DNA of 64,000 nucleotides from Magnetospirillum molischianum DSM 120 (GTDB lineage Bacteria; Pseudomonadota; Alphaproteobacteria; Rhodospirillales; Magnetospirillaceae): the NCBI RefSeq assembly GCF_000294655.1, contig NZ_CAHP01000020.1:214751-278750 (forward strand), read 5' to 3'. Both the position numbers and the translations under genes were made by a program. The notes under the pieces were generated by a model that was not told the DNA's origin, searched no databases, and saw only the letters and a list, made by a program, of their open reading frames with translations. How positions within the stretch are numbered: position 1 is the first letter of the stretch; each line of letters opens with the position of its first letter. Positions 48,356-57,345 of the stretch are shown here, one piece after another.

Positions 48356-48568
48356 CCTTGAATCCTCTTTTGTAAATATATATCCGATTTCCCTCGCGGC
48401 GGCATGCTATGCAGAAAAGCTTATTTTTTCAAGGCCGAGAGAAGGCCGACGATGGAGCAGCACCTTCCATGGGCGGGAGGATGGTTCAGTTGAACCGCCG
48501 AGAGTGAACCTCGGTGGCTTTCACTGCGTTAGTGCATTAGGATCCCGTTACAATTGACGAGGTAGACA

Positions 48569-48919
48569 ATGACTGATGGATTGAAATGCCCCGAGTGCAA
48601 CTCGGAGAACGTTTATAATGATGGCAGTCTGTGGGTTTGCCCTGAATGTGCGCATGAGTGGAACCCCGAGGCCGCCGCCGGTGACGTTGGCGCGGGGGAT
48701 ACCGGGGTGCGGGATGCTAATGGAAATGTCCTGAGCGATGGCGATGCCGTGACTGTGATTAAGGATCTCAAGGTCAAAGGGTCGTCATTGGTGGTCAAGG
48801 GCGGCACCAAGGTCAAAGGTATTCGCCTTGTGGATGCGACCGATGGTCACAACATATCCTGTAAGATTGACGGCATCGGTGCGATGAATTTGAAGTCAGA
48901 ATTCGTCAAAAAAGCCTGA
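48569..48919 (+). CDS. yjdM: PhnA/YjdM-family zinc-ribbon protein
   Basis: A 116-residue protein of the YjdM (PhnA) family. The N-terminal zinc ribbon [21 protein letters not shown] (four Cys, residues 7-27) is followed by the conserved [17 protein letters not shown] and [10 protein letters not shown] barrel. The name alkylphosphonate utilisation is historical; the function is not settled. A good ribosome site (GAGGTAG) precedes ATG 48569. It appears to be a single-gene unit, with a hairpin downstream. Confidence 0.93.
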   Translation: MTDGLKCPECNSENVYNDGSLWVCPECAHEWNPEAAAGDVGAGDTGVRDANGNVLSDGDAVTVIKDLKVKGSSLVVKGGTKVKGIRLVDATDGHNISCKIDGIGAMNLKSEFVKKA

Positions 48920-48990
48920 AGAAGATTGAATATTAAATATTATTGGTCTTTTCGAGAATCGAACTCCTTTCTTTGAAGGAGCTTCCGGTC

Positions 48991-49018
48991 ATGGCGACGA
49001 GCCTTCACTCGTCGCCAT
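48991..49018. terminator. Hairpin between convergent yjdM and phoX
   Basis: ATGGCGACGAG (48991-49001), loop CCTTCA and CTCGTCGCCAT (49008-49018) make a perfect 11-bp stem between converging genes; a weaker CTCCTT/AAGGAG stem lies at 48964-48981. No T-run on the plus side, so a Rho-dependent or protective role is possible. Confidence 0.65.
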
Positions 49019-49069
49019 ACTTGATTCCGGCGAGTTTCGATTGAACGAAATCGGCTCTAGAACACTCGG

Positions 49070-50962
49070 TCAGCCGATCGGACGTCCGTCATGGCGGCGG
49101 ATCGCCACGACGGACGGGCGGGGTGGCATGTCGTCTCGGAAATCTGGCCAGCGGGTGCTGGGAGCGTCGAATGTTGAATCTTCGCCCGGATGCTGGACCG
49201 CCACGAACAAGGTGGTGCCATCCGGGGTAAAGCAAGGTCCGCACATTTCGGCGTCCTTCGGCACGGCGTAGAAAAACTTGACCAGGGCACGGCCTTCGCC
49301 CTCCAGATCGCAGGCATAGAGTCCGTCCGGGATGTCGTGATTCGCCTGGGCCGAGCCTTGGTCCGTGGCGATCCACAATCGTCCCTTATTGTCGAAGGTG
49401 ATGTTGTCGGGACAGGATAGCCACTGGCCATATTGCTGGTTTTTCGGATGATAGCGGGCACCGTCCTGTTCGGTTCCGGCCAGCAACAGAACCGACCAGC
49501 GGAAACGGTCGGCATCGTGATGTGCGGTTCCAGGTTTGCCTGCCCCCGGCGGGATCAGCTCCAGGATGTGTCCATGACGGTTGTCGGAACGCGGATTGGC
49601 CCGGTTGACCTTTTCGGGGGGCCGCTTGGTGTTGTTGGTGAGCACCATGTAGACCTTGCCGGTGAGGGGGCTGGTTTCAACATCCTCTGGCCGGTCCATG
49701 GGCGTGGCACCAAGCAGGTCGGCGGCACGCCGTGCCTCGATCACCACATCGGCTTGCGAGTGAAAGCCATTGGCCGGGATCAGCGGCCCCTGACCCCACA
49801 CCATGGGTAACCAAACCAATCCGCCCTCGTCGTCGAAGCGGGCGACCGACAAGGTTCCATCATCGAGCAGACCGAAATTGGCCTGACGGTGGGCCGGATC
49901 AAACTTGCGGGCCGCGACAAAACGGTAGAGGTATTCGAATGCCTCATCGTCACCGGTATAGACGACCACTTTGCGGTCCGGGGTGACGACGACGGTTGCG
50001 GCCTCGTGTTTGAAGCGGCCGAGCGCAGTCCGTTTGACCGGAGTGAAGGTGGGATCGTAAGGATCGACCTCGATCACCCAGCCAAAGCGGTTTGGCTCGT
50101 TTGGTTCTTTATCCACATTGAAGCGGTCATGGAAGCGTGACCAGGCGTAGCGGCTCTTTCCCTTGAGTCCTATCCGGGCATAGTTGCCCGCCTCCGAAGT
50201 TTTTTTCGGATCGCCTCCGAAATAGGTATCGAAGTTCTCCTCGGCGATCAGCACCGTTCCCCAGGGCGTCACGCCGCCAGAACAATTATTGAGGGTTCCG
50301 ATGACGGTGCGGCCTTCGGGGTCGGCCGCGGTGCGCAGGCGGGGATGGCCGGCGGCCGGACCGGAGACAGCGATCGGAGTTGACAGCGCCGACAGGCGAC
50401 GGTTGAACGGACTAGCCTCGACGACATGCCAGATGTCCCCCTCGCGGCGGATTTCGACGATTCCGTGGCCGTGGGCGGCGATCTCGGTATCGACCTGTTC
50501 GCGGGTCATCGTCTCAAGCTTGGTCTTAATACCCAAGCCGGGGAACATCAGTTCAGGGTTGGTGTATTCGAAATTGGCGCACAGGAGGCCATGGTTGGAG
50601 GTCTGCGACCCGACTGGCAGGGGCAGAAACGCCAGAAAGTCATTGTTGTAGCCGAACCGCTTTTCCTGTTCGGCCGCGTTGAAAGTGCGAGGGTCGAACG
50701 GCTCCAACCCCGGTTGGATCGGGTCGCCCCAGCGCACCAGGATCTGAGCGGCGTGACCGGGCGATACCGCTTGATCCTGGCCGATCGTGTGGGGCGGCTG
50801 GGCAAATTTGAGCGTCGAAGGGTCGTGCGACCGATCTGCAAATGCGGCACCGGGAATCGCGGCAAGCGCTGTGCCCGCGAGAAGGCCGCCGATGACCTCA
50901 CGTCGCGACAGGCGGGTGGCGATCAGCTCCGACAGAGTGGGAGTGGTCGATCGTGCGGACAT
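49070..50962 (-). CDS. phoX: PhoX-type alkaline phosphatase (Tat exported)
   Basis: A 630-residue protein of the PhoX family (formerly DUF839), calcium/iron-dependent periplasmic phosphatases that release phosphate from organic esters. The N-terminus has a twin-arginine signal (SRREVIGGLLAGTALAAIPG). Family motifs seen include FGYNNDFLAFLPL, GTLNNCSGGVTPWGTVLIAEE, and VVYTGDDEAFEYLYRFV near residue 340, plus a C-terminal CFTPDGTTLFVAVQHPGE. It follows a rubredoxin gene by 15 bases, which is unusual; no Pho-box was recognised. Confidence 0.9.
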   Translation of the reverse strand: MSARSTTPTLSELIATRLSRREVIGGLLAGTALAAIPGAAFADRSHDPSTLKFAQPPHTIGQDQAVSPGHAAQILVRWGDPIQPGLEPFDPRTFNAAEQEKRFGYNNDFLAFLPLPVGSQTSNHGLLCANFEYTNPELMFPGLGIKTKLETMTREQVDTEIAAHGHGIVEIRREGDIWHVVEASPFNRRLSALSTPIAVSGPAAGHPRLRTAADPEGRTVIGTLNNCSGGVTPWGTVLIAEENFDTYFGGDPKKTSEAGNYARIGLKGKSRYAWSRFHDRFNVDKEPNEPNRFGWVIEVDPYDPTFTPVKRTALGRFKHEAATVVVTPDRKVVVYTGDDEAFEYLYRFVAARKFDPAHRQANFGLLDDGTLSVARFDDEGGLVWLPMVWGQGPLIPANGFHSQADVVIEARRAADLLGATPMDRPEDVETSPLTGKVYMVLTNNTKRPPEKVNRANPRSDNRHGHILELIPPGAGKPGTAHHDADRFRWSVLLLAGTEQDGARYHPKNQQYGQWLSCPDNITFDNKGRLWIATDQGSAQANHDIPDGLYACDLEGEGRALVKFFYAVPKDAEMCGPCFTPDGTTLFVAVQHPGEDSTFDAPSTRWPDFRDDMPPRPSVVAIRRHDGRPIG

Positions 50963-50977
50963 CGATTAAGGACTCCG

Positions 50978-51190
50978 TCAGTGGATGAAGAGCGAATGCG
51001 GGGCGCCGCAATGTGGGCACAGCCAGTCTTCGGGCAAATGCTCGAACGGCACGCCGGGCGGTATGTCTTGAAGCGGTTCGCCCTCGCCGGGGGAATAAAC
51101 ATGGCCGCAACGATTGCAGACCCACAGCGCCAGTGCGCCGTCAGGGTCGCGTGCCACGGCTGGAGCAAGGGGCAAGGCTGTCTCACTCAT
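50978..51190 (-). CDS. Rubredoxin
   Basis: A 70-residue rubredoxin. Two Cys-x2-Cys pairs, WVCNRCGHVYSPGEGEP (about residues 23-39) and WLCPHCGAP, bind the single iron; GVPFEHLPEDW is the conserved connector. A short Ala/Pro N-terminal extension precedes the fold. The gene sits 15 bases upstream of phoX and probably shares its transcript. What this small electron carrier does here is unclear; rubredoxins commonly serve oxidative-stress or hydroxylase systems. Confidence 0.93.
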   Translation of the reverse strand: MSETALPLAPAVARDPDGALALWVCNRCGHVYSPGEGEPLQDIPPGVPFEHLPEDWLCPHCGAPHSLFIH

Positions 51191-51269
51191 GCCGCGAATA
51201 TAGCGTTGTCTTCTATTCAGTGAGATTGCGTTTCGATGAAATATCGTGCACGCAAGAGCGATGGTATTT

Positions 51270-51303
51270 ACCGGCCAACCCTGGATTTGACCCGTTGGCC
51301 GGT
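51270..51303 (-). repeat. Dispersed intergenic hairpin repeat, copy C
   Basis: On the minus strand ACCGGCCAAC, a 14-base loop GGGTCAAATCCAGG, and GTTGGCCGGT: the arms are identical to copy B and the loop differs at one base. It lies 28 bases past the stop of the CoA-disulfide reductase gene, in the same sense as that gene, just as copy B lies past the FkbM gene in its sense. Confidence 0.85.
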
Positions 51304-51331
51304 CTGTATCTTGCGTGAGCCGTTTTTACCT

Positions 51332-52987
51332 TTATGACGTCGGCAATTTACCCGGTGTGCGCGGATCGACATTGGCTTTCAATCCGCCACTAAAGCTCGC
51401 GACGGTGAAGCCGTGCTGCATCAGCACACGTGCGGCGAAATAGCTCATCTTACCAAATGCGCAGACGGTCAAAACCGGACGGGTTTTGTCCAGTTTGTCG
51501 AGGTTGGCGCGCAAAGTGGGAAACGGGATGTTGATGACTTTGCCCGGAACCGGGTAAGCCTCCGACAACGCCTTGCCGCGAACATCGACGATCTGTGTCT
51601 GCGGGTCCGTGGGCAGTTCACTGGTGTGATGAACGAGTCCGTCGCGACGGTTGCAGGCGGCAAAGCCAGCCAGGTTGACGATATCCTTGGCCGAGCCGAA
51701 CGGCGGCGCATAAGCCAGCTCAAGATGGCACAGGTCTTCGACCGTCATACCGGCGATAATCGCGGTGGATAGCACATCCAGTCGCTTGTCGATTCCTTCA
51801 AAGCCGCTGACCTGTGCACCGAGGAGACGGCCGCTTTCCGGCTCCCAGATAATCTTCAGCGTCATCGGCTTGGCGCCAGGATAGTACGACGCATGGTGAC
51901 TGTCGTTGACTGACACCGTTTCATACGGAAGACCGGCGGCGGCGAGACGCTTCTCGCTCCAGCCTGTGATGCCAACGACCACCTCGAAGGCACGCACGAT
52001 CCCGGTTCCAACCGAGCCGGGGTATGGGCGGGCTTTTCCCGGCATAAAGATATGGTCGGCCGCCACCCGTCCCTGGCGGTTGGCTGGACCACCCATCGGA
52101 ACGGCGGTCTTGCTGTTGACGATGCGGTCGATCGTTTCCACTGCGTCGCCAGCCGCATAGATGTCGGGATCGGAGGTGCGCTGGAACGGATCGACGATAA
52201 TATGTCCTCTTGCGCCGAGTTCCAGTCCTGCGGCCCTGGCAAGTTCGCTGTCGGGTCTGACGCCGATGGAAAGGATAACGACGTCGGCGTCAAGACACTT
52301 GCCCGAGCTAAGATGGCAACTCACATGGGTCTCTTCGTTTTCGAAGCGGACAATGCCATCGCCAAGGTGAAGACTGATGTCATGACCGCGCAGTTCGCTC
52401 TCGACGAGGGCCGCCATTGGTGCGTCGAGTGGCGGTATGACCTGCGTTTGCAGCTCGACGAGTTGCACCGAGAGTCCTTTGCGGTGAAGCTGCTCGGTCA
52501 TTTCCAGCCCGATGAACCCGGCACCGATGACGACGGCGCGCATGCCGGTCTCGGTCGCGGTGACGATCCGATCCATGTCCTGTAGATTGCGCAGCGTGAA
52601 GATACGGGGGTCATCAATGCCTGGAAGGGGCGGGCGTAGAGGTGACGCTCCTGGGGCCAGCATCAGCTTGTCGTAGGATATATATTCGCTCCGGCCTGTA
52701 TCGAGATTTTTGACTTCGACCCGCTTGTTGCCGCGGTCGATCGCCACCGCCTCGGTACTGACGCGCACGTCCAGATTAAGCAGCCCCTTCAGCGAGGCCG
52801 CAGACTGAACCGCGAGCACGTCACGCTTCGGAATTTCGCCGCCGATGTGGTACGGCAGTCCGCAATTGGCGAATGAAACGTCAGGGCCGCGTTCGATAAT
52901 CGTTATATGAGCCGACTCCGCTAGGCGGCGTGCCCGCGCAGCGAAGGAGGCACCGGCGGCGACACCACCGATGACGAGGATGTTCAT
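51332..52987 (-). CDS. CoA-disulfide reductase with C-terminal rhodanese domain
   Basis: FAD-dependent pyridine nucleotide disulfide oxidoreductase of the CoADR-RHD type, 551 residues from ATG 52987 (MNILVIGGVAAGASFA). Seen: FAD motif GGVAAGASFAARARR, the single redox Cys in SFANCGLPYHIGG (about residue 43), NAD motif VVIGAGFIGLEMTE, IYAAGDAVET, and a C-terminal rhodanese domain with VCAFGKMSYFAARVL. These enzymes act on CoA disulfides or per- and polysulfides. The rhodanese loop CAFGKMS differs from the common CQVGLRG. Divergent from a BigR-like repressor, so probably sulfide-regulated. Confidence 0.92.
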   Translation of the reverse strand: MNILVIGGVAAGASFAARARRLAESAHITIIERGPDVSFANCGLPYHIGGEIPKRDVLAVQSAASLKGLLNLDVRVSTEAVAIDRGNKRVEVKNLDTGRSEYISYDKLMLAPGASPLRPPLPGIDDPRIFTLRNLQDMDRIVTATETGMRAVVIGAGFIGLEMTEQLHRKGLSVQLVELQTQVIPPLDAPMAALVESELRGHDISLHLGDGIVRFENEETHVSCHLSSGKCLDADVVILSIGVRPDSELARAAGLELGARGHIIVDPFQRTSDPDIYAAGDAVETIDRIVNSKTAVPMGGPANRQGRVAADHIFMPGKARPYPGSVGTGIVRAFEVVVGITGWSEKRLAAAGLPYETVSVNDSHHASYYPGAKPMTLKIIWEPESGRLLGAQVSGFEGIDKRLDVLSTAIIAGMTVEDLCHLELAYAPPFGSAKDIVNLAGFAACNRRDGLVHHTSELPTDPQTQIVDVRGKALSEAYPVPGKVINIPFPTLRANLDKLDKTRPVLTVCAFGKMSYFAARVLMQHGFTVASFSGGLKANVDPRTPGKLPTS

Positions 52988-53077
52988 GTGCTCCACGGGG
53001 CAAAGCTCCAATTTAGGGTCGATCCAGGGGTCGCGATGGCGACCTTGGTGTCAACCCTATTGCAAAACGGTATGTCG

Positions 53078-53098
53078 ATCAATATAATGTTTTTTGAT
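53078..53098. promoter_or_regulatory. Possible BigR-type operator
   Basis: Within the AT-rich divergent promoter between the reductase and the ArsR gene, ATCAA (53078-53082) and TTGAT (53094-53098) form an inverted repeat 11 bases apart (ATCAATATAATGTTTTTTGAT). BigR/SqrR-type repressors bind AT-rich dyads of this kind. Position fits autoregulation plus control of both directions, but the match is short. Confidence 0.35.
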
Positions 53099-53114
53099 AT
53101 AAAATGGAGATCTT

Positions 53115-53447
53115 ATGGAGCAAGTACGCCCCGTACCAAGCATTGAGACGATGCGCGCCGCGGCTGCCGAAGCCACGGCAACCTTGTTCGCACTCGCCAA
53201 CGAGACAAGGCTGTTGCTGCTTTGTCAGCTCTGCAAAGGCGAGAAATCCGTGGGTGAGCTCGAAGCGTTGCTCGATATTCACCAGCCTACACTATCGCAG
53301 CAACTCGGCGTGCTGCGTGCAGATGGGCTTGTCGATACCCGACGCGAGGGGAAGCGCATTTATTATTCCGTAAAAAATCAAAAAGTTTTGGTTCTTCTTG
53401 GAACGCTCTTTGATCTGTATTGCTCTGAAAAAATGGAAACACCATGA
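53115..53447 (+). CDS. BigR/SqrR-like ArsR-family sulfide-responsive repressor
   Basis: A 110-residue ArsR-fold repressor. HTH region QPTLSQQLGVLRADGLVD and wing RREGKRIYYSV are typical. The two Cys positions characteristic of BigR/SqrR are present: Cys in LLCQLCKGEKSVGEL (near 35-38) and DLYCSEKM (near 105); persulfides cross-link these and release DNA in studied homologues. The gene overlaps the next gene as ATGA. Context (CoA-disulfide reductase, two YeeE/YedE proteins) strongly supports a sulfur-stress role. Confidence 0.92.
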   Translation: MEQVRPVPSIETMRAAAAEATATLFALANETRLLLLCQLCKGEKSVGELEALLDIHQPTLSQQLGVLRADGLVDTRREGKRIYYSVKNQKVLVLLGTLFDLYCSEKMETP

Positions 53448-53878
53448 GTATCGACTGGAGCCATTTCACGCCAATTTCGGCCGCTGCTGGCGGTCTGCTG
53501 ATCGGCTTGTCGGTTGCCATGATGCTTCTTCTGATGGGGCGTATCGCCGGCATTAGCGGCATCGTGGGCGGATTGCTGCGCCCTCGTAATGCAGGCGACG
53601 CCATGTGGCGTCTTGCCTTTATCCTGGGGATAAGCCTCGCTCCGCTGGTCTATCGGCTGTTTGCGGAATTGCCAGAGATCCACATCGATTCGAGCTGGCT
53701 ATCCATCATCCTGGCCGGAATCCTGGTGGGTTTTGGCTCGCGATTGGGGTCTGGTTGCACGAGCGGTCACGGCGTATGCGGGCTGTCGCGGCTGTCGCCC
53801 CGTTCGGTCGTCGCGACGGCAACCTTCATGGGCACGGGCTTTCTTACCGTCTTTGCCGTTCGTCATCTGCTTCCGTGA
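53444..53878 (+). CDS. YeeE/YedE-family sulfur-compound transporter, first half (PmpA-like)
   Basis: A 144-residue membrane protein with four helices, representing one half of a YeeE/YedE transporter. The signature [20 protein letters not shown] carries the conserved Cys pair that in studied homologues moves thiosulfate or related sulfur. It is translationally coupled to the repressor. Together with the next gene it makes a complete two-half permease, as in BigR operons of other Proteobacteria. Confidence 0.93.
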   Translation: MSIDWSHFTPISAAAGGLLIGLSVAMMLLLMGRIAGISGIVGGLLRPRNAGDAMWRLAFILGISLAPLVYRLFAELPEIHIDSSWLSIILAGILVGFGSRLGSGCTSGHGVCGLSRLSPRSVVATATFMGTGFLTVFAVRHLLP

Positions 53879-53887
53879 GAAACGCGC

Positions 53888-54316
53888 ATGATTATTTTAC
53901 TGTCGTTTTCTATCGGGCTGATCTTCGGGTTGGGATTGATTGTTTCCGGTATGGGGGATCCGGTTAAGGTTCTCAGCTTTCTCGATATCGCCGGAAGCTG
54001 GGATCCTTCGCTGATGTTCGTCATGGGGGGCGCGATCGCGGTCGGATTCGTCGCCTTCCGAGTCGGTGGGCGCCGGAACGTTTCATTCCTGGGGAAGCCC
54101 ATGCAAATTCCGCTGCTTAAGCAGATCGATTTGCGCCTTGTCGGCGGGAGTGCTCTTTTTGGCGTCGGTTGGGGTCTGGCTGGAATCTGCCCCGGTCCGG
54201 GGTTTGTTTTACTCGGCTTTGGTGCGATGAAGGGGGCTGTCTTTGTGCTGGCCCTGCTGGTCGGCATGTTCATTTATGAGGCCGTTTCCCGGCTGATCGC
54301 ATCCCCGCGACCATAA
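53888..54316 (+). CDS. YeeE/YedE-family sulfur-compound transporter, second half (PmpB-like)
   Basis: A 142-residue membrane protein with four helices, complementary to the preceding gene. The conserved GWGLAGICPGPGFVLLGFG motif holds the Cys expected in the second half of this family. It begins 9 bases after the first half and ends the operon. The pair is probably a thiosulfate/persulfide carrier; direction of transport is not known from sequence. Confidence 0.93.
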   Translation: MIILLSFSIGLIFGLGLIVSGMGDPVKVLSFLDIAGSWDPSLMFVMGGAIAVGFVAFRVGGRRNVSFLGKPMQIPLLKQIDLRLVGGSALFGVGWGLAGICPGPGFVLLGFGAMKGAVFVLALLVGMFIYEAVSRLIASPRP

Positions 54317-54412
54317 GGAACGATTGGCGGCCGCGCTCATCGTCTGCGGGCCGACTTAGCCTGATCGATTCATGCTATCAGAAGGGCGGCGTATTCTCGG
54401 CTTTTGGACGTC

Positions 54413-55765
54413 ATGTCGTTTCTCGAAATTCCCTATATCGATCCCGTCACGGCGTTTTCTCGCTGGGCAGAAACTCCTTGGTCAATGTTGCTCGACAGCG
54501 GAGGCGACGATCCGAATTTGGGCCGATACGCCTATATCGCCGTCAATCCGTATCGCACCCTCATTTGCGATAGCGACGGGGTTCGAATCGATGGTCAGAC
54601 GGTGACGGGAACCGACCCGTTCGCCATCCTGGCGTCGGAGTTGGCGGCTGTCCCTCCCAGCACCGAGGCGTTACCGTTACCCTTTGCCGGTGGAGCGGTC
54701 GGAATGTTCGGCTATGAGCTGGGGCGGCATATCGAACGCGCTCCTGTTCGTCATACCGTCGGACAGACCGAAATGGCGGTCGGTTTCTATGATGTTGTGG
54801 CCGGGTTTGACCGCCAGGCCCGGCGGGCCTATGTCGTTGCGGCCCGGCCCGAAGCATGGATGCGCGCCGAAGCCCTGGCCGCTGTCCTTGCCGTCGCGCC
54901 GCCGCTGCCCTCTATCGTGCCGGGACCGTTTCTCCGCCTTCGGCCCGAACTCGATCGCGATGCGTATCTCGACCGGGTTCGGCGGATCGTCGAGTTGATC
55001 GGGGCAGGCGAGGTGTTCCAGGTCAATTTCACCCTTCGTTTCCTGGCTCTCCGTCCGAAATCCTTGCGACCGTTCGACCTTTATCGTCGGCTCAAATCGC
55101 TGAACCCGGCTCCATTTGCTGCTTTTGTCCATATTGGCGACGATCTGACTCTGGTCAGCGCCTCGCCGGAGCGCTTCCTCTCGCTCGATTGCTCTGGGCG
55201 CATAGAAGCCCGACCGATCAAGGGAACGCGGCGGCGCAGTGCCGATCCCGGCGAGGACGCGGCTCTGGCGGCGGAACTGGTGGCCAGCGAAAAAGACCGG
55301 GCGGAAAATCTGATGATCGCCGATCTGCTGCGTAACGATATTGGCCGCGTCTCTGTCATTGGCAGCGTCAAGGTTCCATCCTTGCGCGCCTTGGAAAGCC
55401 ATGCCACCGTCCATCATCTGGTCTCGGTGGTCGAGGGGCGTCTGCGCGCCGACCTCGGCCCGGTGGATTTATTGCGGGCGACGTTCCCTGGCGGCTCGAT
55501 CACCGGAGCGCCAAAGGTGCGGGCGATGGAGATCATCGACGAATTGGAACCGGGGCCACGCGGTCCTTATTGCGGGGCGGTCGGCTGGATCGGTTTCGAC
55601 AGGGCGATGGATACCAGTATCGTCATCCGCGCTGTGACGCTGACCCGCAATCAGGTGATCGCCCAGGCCGGGGGCGGGATCGTCGCTGAATCCGATCCCG
55701 AGGCCGAGTATGCCGAGATGATGACCAAGGTGGCTCCGGCTCTGGCGGCCTTGGCGGGGGAGTGA
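54413..55765 (+). CDS. pabB: Aminodeoxychorismate synthase component I
   Basis: Converts chorismate and ammonia to 4-amino-4-deoxychorismate on the way to p-aminobenzoate and folate. 450 residues from ATG 54413 (MSFLEIPYIDPVTAF); TTG 54404 is also in frame. The chorismate-binding domain shows IGAGEVFQVNFTLRF, RPIKGTRRRSADPGEDAALA, KDRAENLMIADLLRNDIGRV, and ATFPGGSITGAPKVRAMEII, all diagnostic of PabB. In the same operon as pabC, six bases ahead. The amidotransferase subunit pabA is not in this window. Confidence 0.95.
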   Translation: MSFLEIPYIDPVTAFSRWAETPWSMLLDSGGDDPNLGRYAYIAVNPYRTLICDSDGVRIDGQTVTGTDPFAILASELAAVPPSTEALPLPFAGGAVGMFGYELGRHIERAPVRHTVGQTEMAVGFYDVVAGFDRQARRAYVVAARPEAWMRAEALAAVLAVAPPLPSIVPGPFLRLRPELDRDAYLDRVRRIVELIGAGEVFQVNFTLRFLALRPKSLRPFDLYRRLKSLNPAPFAAFVHIGDDLTLVSASPERFLSLDCSGRIEARPIKGTRRRSADPGEDAALAAELVASEKDRAENLMIADLLRNDIGRVSVIGSVKVPSLRALESHATVHHLVSVVEGRLRADLGPVDLLRATFPGGSITGAPKVRAMEIIDELEPGPRGPYCGAVGWIGFDRAMDTSIVIRAVTLTRNQVIAQAGGGIVAESDPEAEYAEMMTKVAPALAALAGE

Positions 55766-55771
55766 AGAGAC

Positions 55772-56566
55772 ATGATTGTCTGGTTAAACGGAACCCTGAT
55801 TGCCGAGCCGAGGCTCGATCCCTCGGATCGCGGCTTTACCTTGGGCGACGGGCTGTTCGAGACGATACGGATCGTCAAGGGGCATCCCCGCCATCTTGGC
55901 CAGCATCTCGACCGGCTGGTCCAGGGCTGTCGGGTGTTGAGGATGCCGCTCCCCTACGATGCGGACACGATAGGGCAGGGGATCGTCGATCTGCTCGCGG
56001 CTCTGGGGCTGACCGAGGCAACCTTGCGGTTGACCCTGACCCGTGGTCCAGCGCCACGCGGATTGCTGCCTCCGGCCCAGCCCACGCCGACGTTGCTGAT
56101 GAGCGCGGCCGCCGCCGCGCCACCTGCTGGTCCGACCCGCCTGATCGTCGCGACGGTGACCCGCCGTAACGAGCACTCGCCGTTATCCCGGCTGAAAAGT
56201 TTGAACTATCTCGATAACATCCTGGCACGACAGGAGGCGGCCGATCGGGGGGCGGACGATGCGCTGCTGCTGAATGGTCAGGGCCGCGTGACCGACACCA
56301 CCATCGCCACTCTGTTCGCTCGGATCGACGGTCAGGTCGTGACACCGCCCGTCGCCGAGGGGGTCTTGCCCGGCATTGGTCGTTCTCTTGTCCTGGCCGC
56401 AGGGATCGGGAGCGAACGAGAGATCCCTCTCGACGATCTGCGTCGGGCCAAGGCCATCGTTCTCGTCAACAGTCTGGGGGTGCGTCCGGTGATCGCGCTC
56501 GACGGAGAGAGCGTTGTTTCGTGCGAGGCGCTGGTTGCCGCCTTACGGACGGCTTGCGAAGGGTAA
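55772..56566 (+). CDS. pabC: Aminodeoxychorismate lyase (class IV aminotransferase fold)
   Basis: Pyridoxal-phosphate enzyme that splits aminodeoxychorismate into p-aminobenzoate and pyruvate. 264 residues. The N-terminal FTLGDGLFETIRIVKGHP, the lysine-bearing SRLKSLNYLDNILARQEA (catalytic Lys near 146) and LLNGQGRVTDTTIATLF are fold-type IV signatures; PabC is chosen over a branched-chain aminotransferase because of its tight linkage to pabB. It converges on the minus-strand B12 transport genes 11 bases away. Confidence 0.92.
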   Translation: MIVWLNGTLIAEPRLDPSDRGFTLGDGLFETIRIVKGHPRHLGQHLDRLVQGCRVLRMPLPYDADTIGQGIVDLLAALGLTEATLRLTLTRGPAPRGLLPPAQPTPTLLMSAAAAAPPAGPTRLIVATVTRRNEHSPLSRLKSLNYLDNILARQEAADRGADDALLLNGQGRVTDTTIATLFARIDGQVVTPPVAEGVLPGIGRSLVLAAGIGSEREIPLDDLRRAKAIVLVNSLGVRPVIALDGESVVSCEALVAALRTACEG

Positions 56567-56577
56567 TCGCAGGGGAG

Positions 56578-57345
56578 CTATTCCGACGGCAGCCGTTCCC
56601 ATGGCACCAGAAGCCACTTCCCCTCGACCAGAACACGATGCCCGCGAATGGCGTAAGCCTGGGCCAGCATCGCATCGGACAGGGCCGTTTCCGGTGGGCC
56701 GACAGCAAGAGTGCGGCCCTCCGCCAACAGCACAATCCGATGGCAGAACCGTGCCGCCAGCGACAAATCGTGCAGGACCAGACCAACCGCGCATCCTGCC
56801 TCGGCCTGTCGCCGCAACAGCTCAAGAACCGCGAGTTGATGGTGGGGGTCGAGTGCGGCACACGGTTCGTCGAGCAACAGGATGTCGGCCTCGACCGCCA
56901 AGGCGCGGGCCAGAAGAACCAGGGCGCGTTCTCCTCCCGATAATGTACTCAGCGGCCGTTCGGAGAACCGGGACATCTCCACCGCCTCAAGCGCCCGCGT
57001 GATCGCGGCTTGATCCGTGGCGCAGCCACCATGCGGCAGTCGCCCCAACGCCACGGCGGCCCGAACCGGGATCGGCCATGCTGCTTCGGCGCTCTGAGGC
57101 AAATAGGCCAGACGGCGCGCCCGTGATCCCGCTGTCAACGAAGTCAGTCCCTGGCCGTCAAGCCGAACTTCGCCGGTAGCCGGGCGGTCAAGCCCTGCGG
57201 CACAGCGCAGCAAGGCGCTCTTGCCAGCTCCATTGGGGCCAACGATGCCAAGCAATTCACCCGATGTCAGGCTCAGATCGATCTGGTCGAGAACTCGCTG
57301 TCCTCCCCGATCAAGGCAGATTCCTCGCCACTCCAATGTGGTCAT
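56578..57345 (-). CDS. btuD: Cobalamin ABC transporter ATP-binding protein
   Basis: ATPase of the vitamin B12 importer. 255 residues from ATG 57345 (MTTLEWRGICLDRGGQR), overlapping the permease stop as ATGA. Walker A GPNGAGKSALLR, Q-loop YLPQSAEAAW, signature STLSGGERALVLLARALA, Walker B ADILLLDEP and the H-loop HDLS are all present. Sequence alone cannot separate B12 from heme or siderophore importers; the upstream cobalamin riboswitch and the adjacent cbiZ point to cobalamin. Confidence 0.9.
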   Translation of the reverse strand: MTTLEWRGICLDRGGQRVLDQIDLSLTSGELLGIVGPNGAGKSALLRCAAGLDRPATGEVRLDGQGLTSLTAGSRARRLAYLPQSAEAAWPIPVRAAVALGRLPHGGCATDQAAITRALEAVEMSRFSERPLSTLSGGERALVLLARALAVEADILLLDEPCAALDPHHQLAVLELLRRQAEAGCAVGLVLHDLSLAARFCHRIVLLAEGRTLAVGPPETALSDAMLAQAYAIRGHRVLVEGKWLLVPWERLPSE

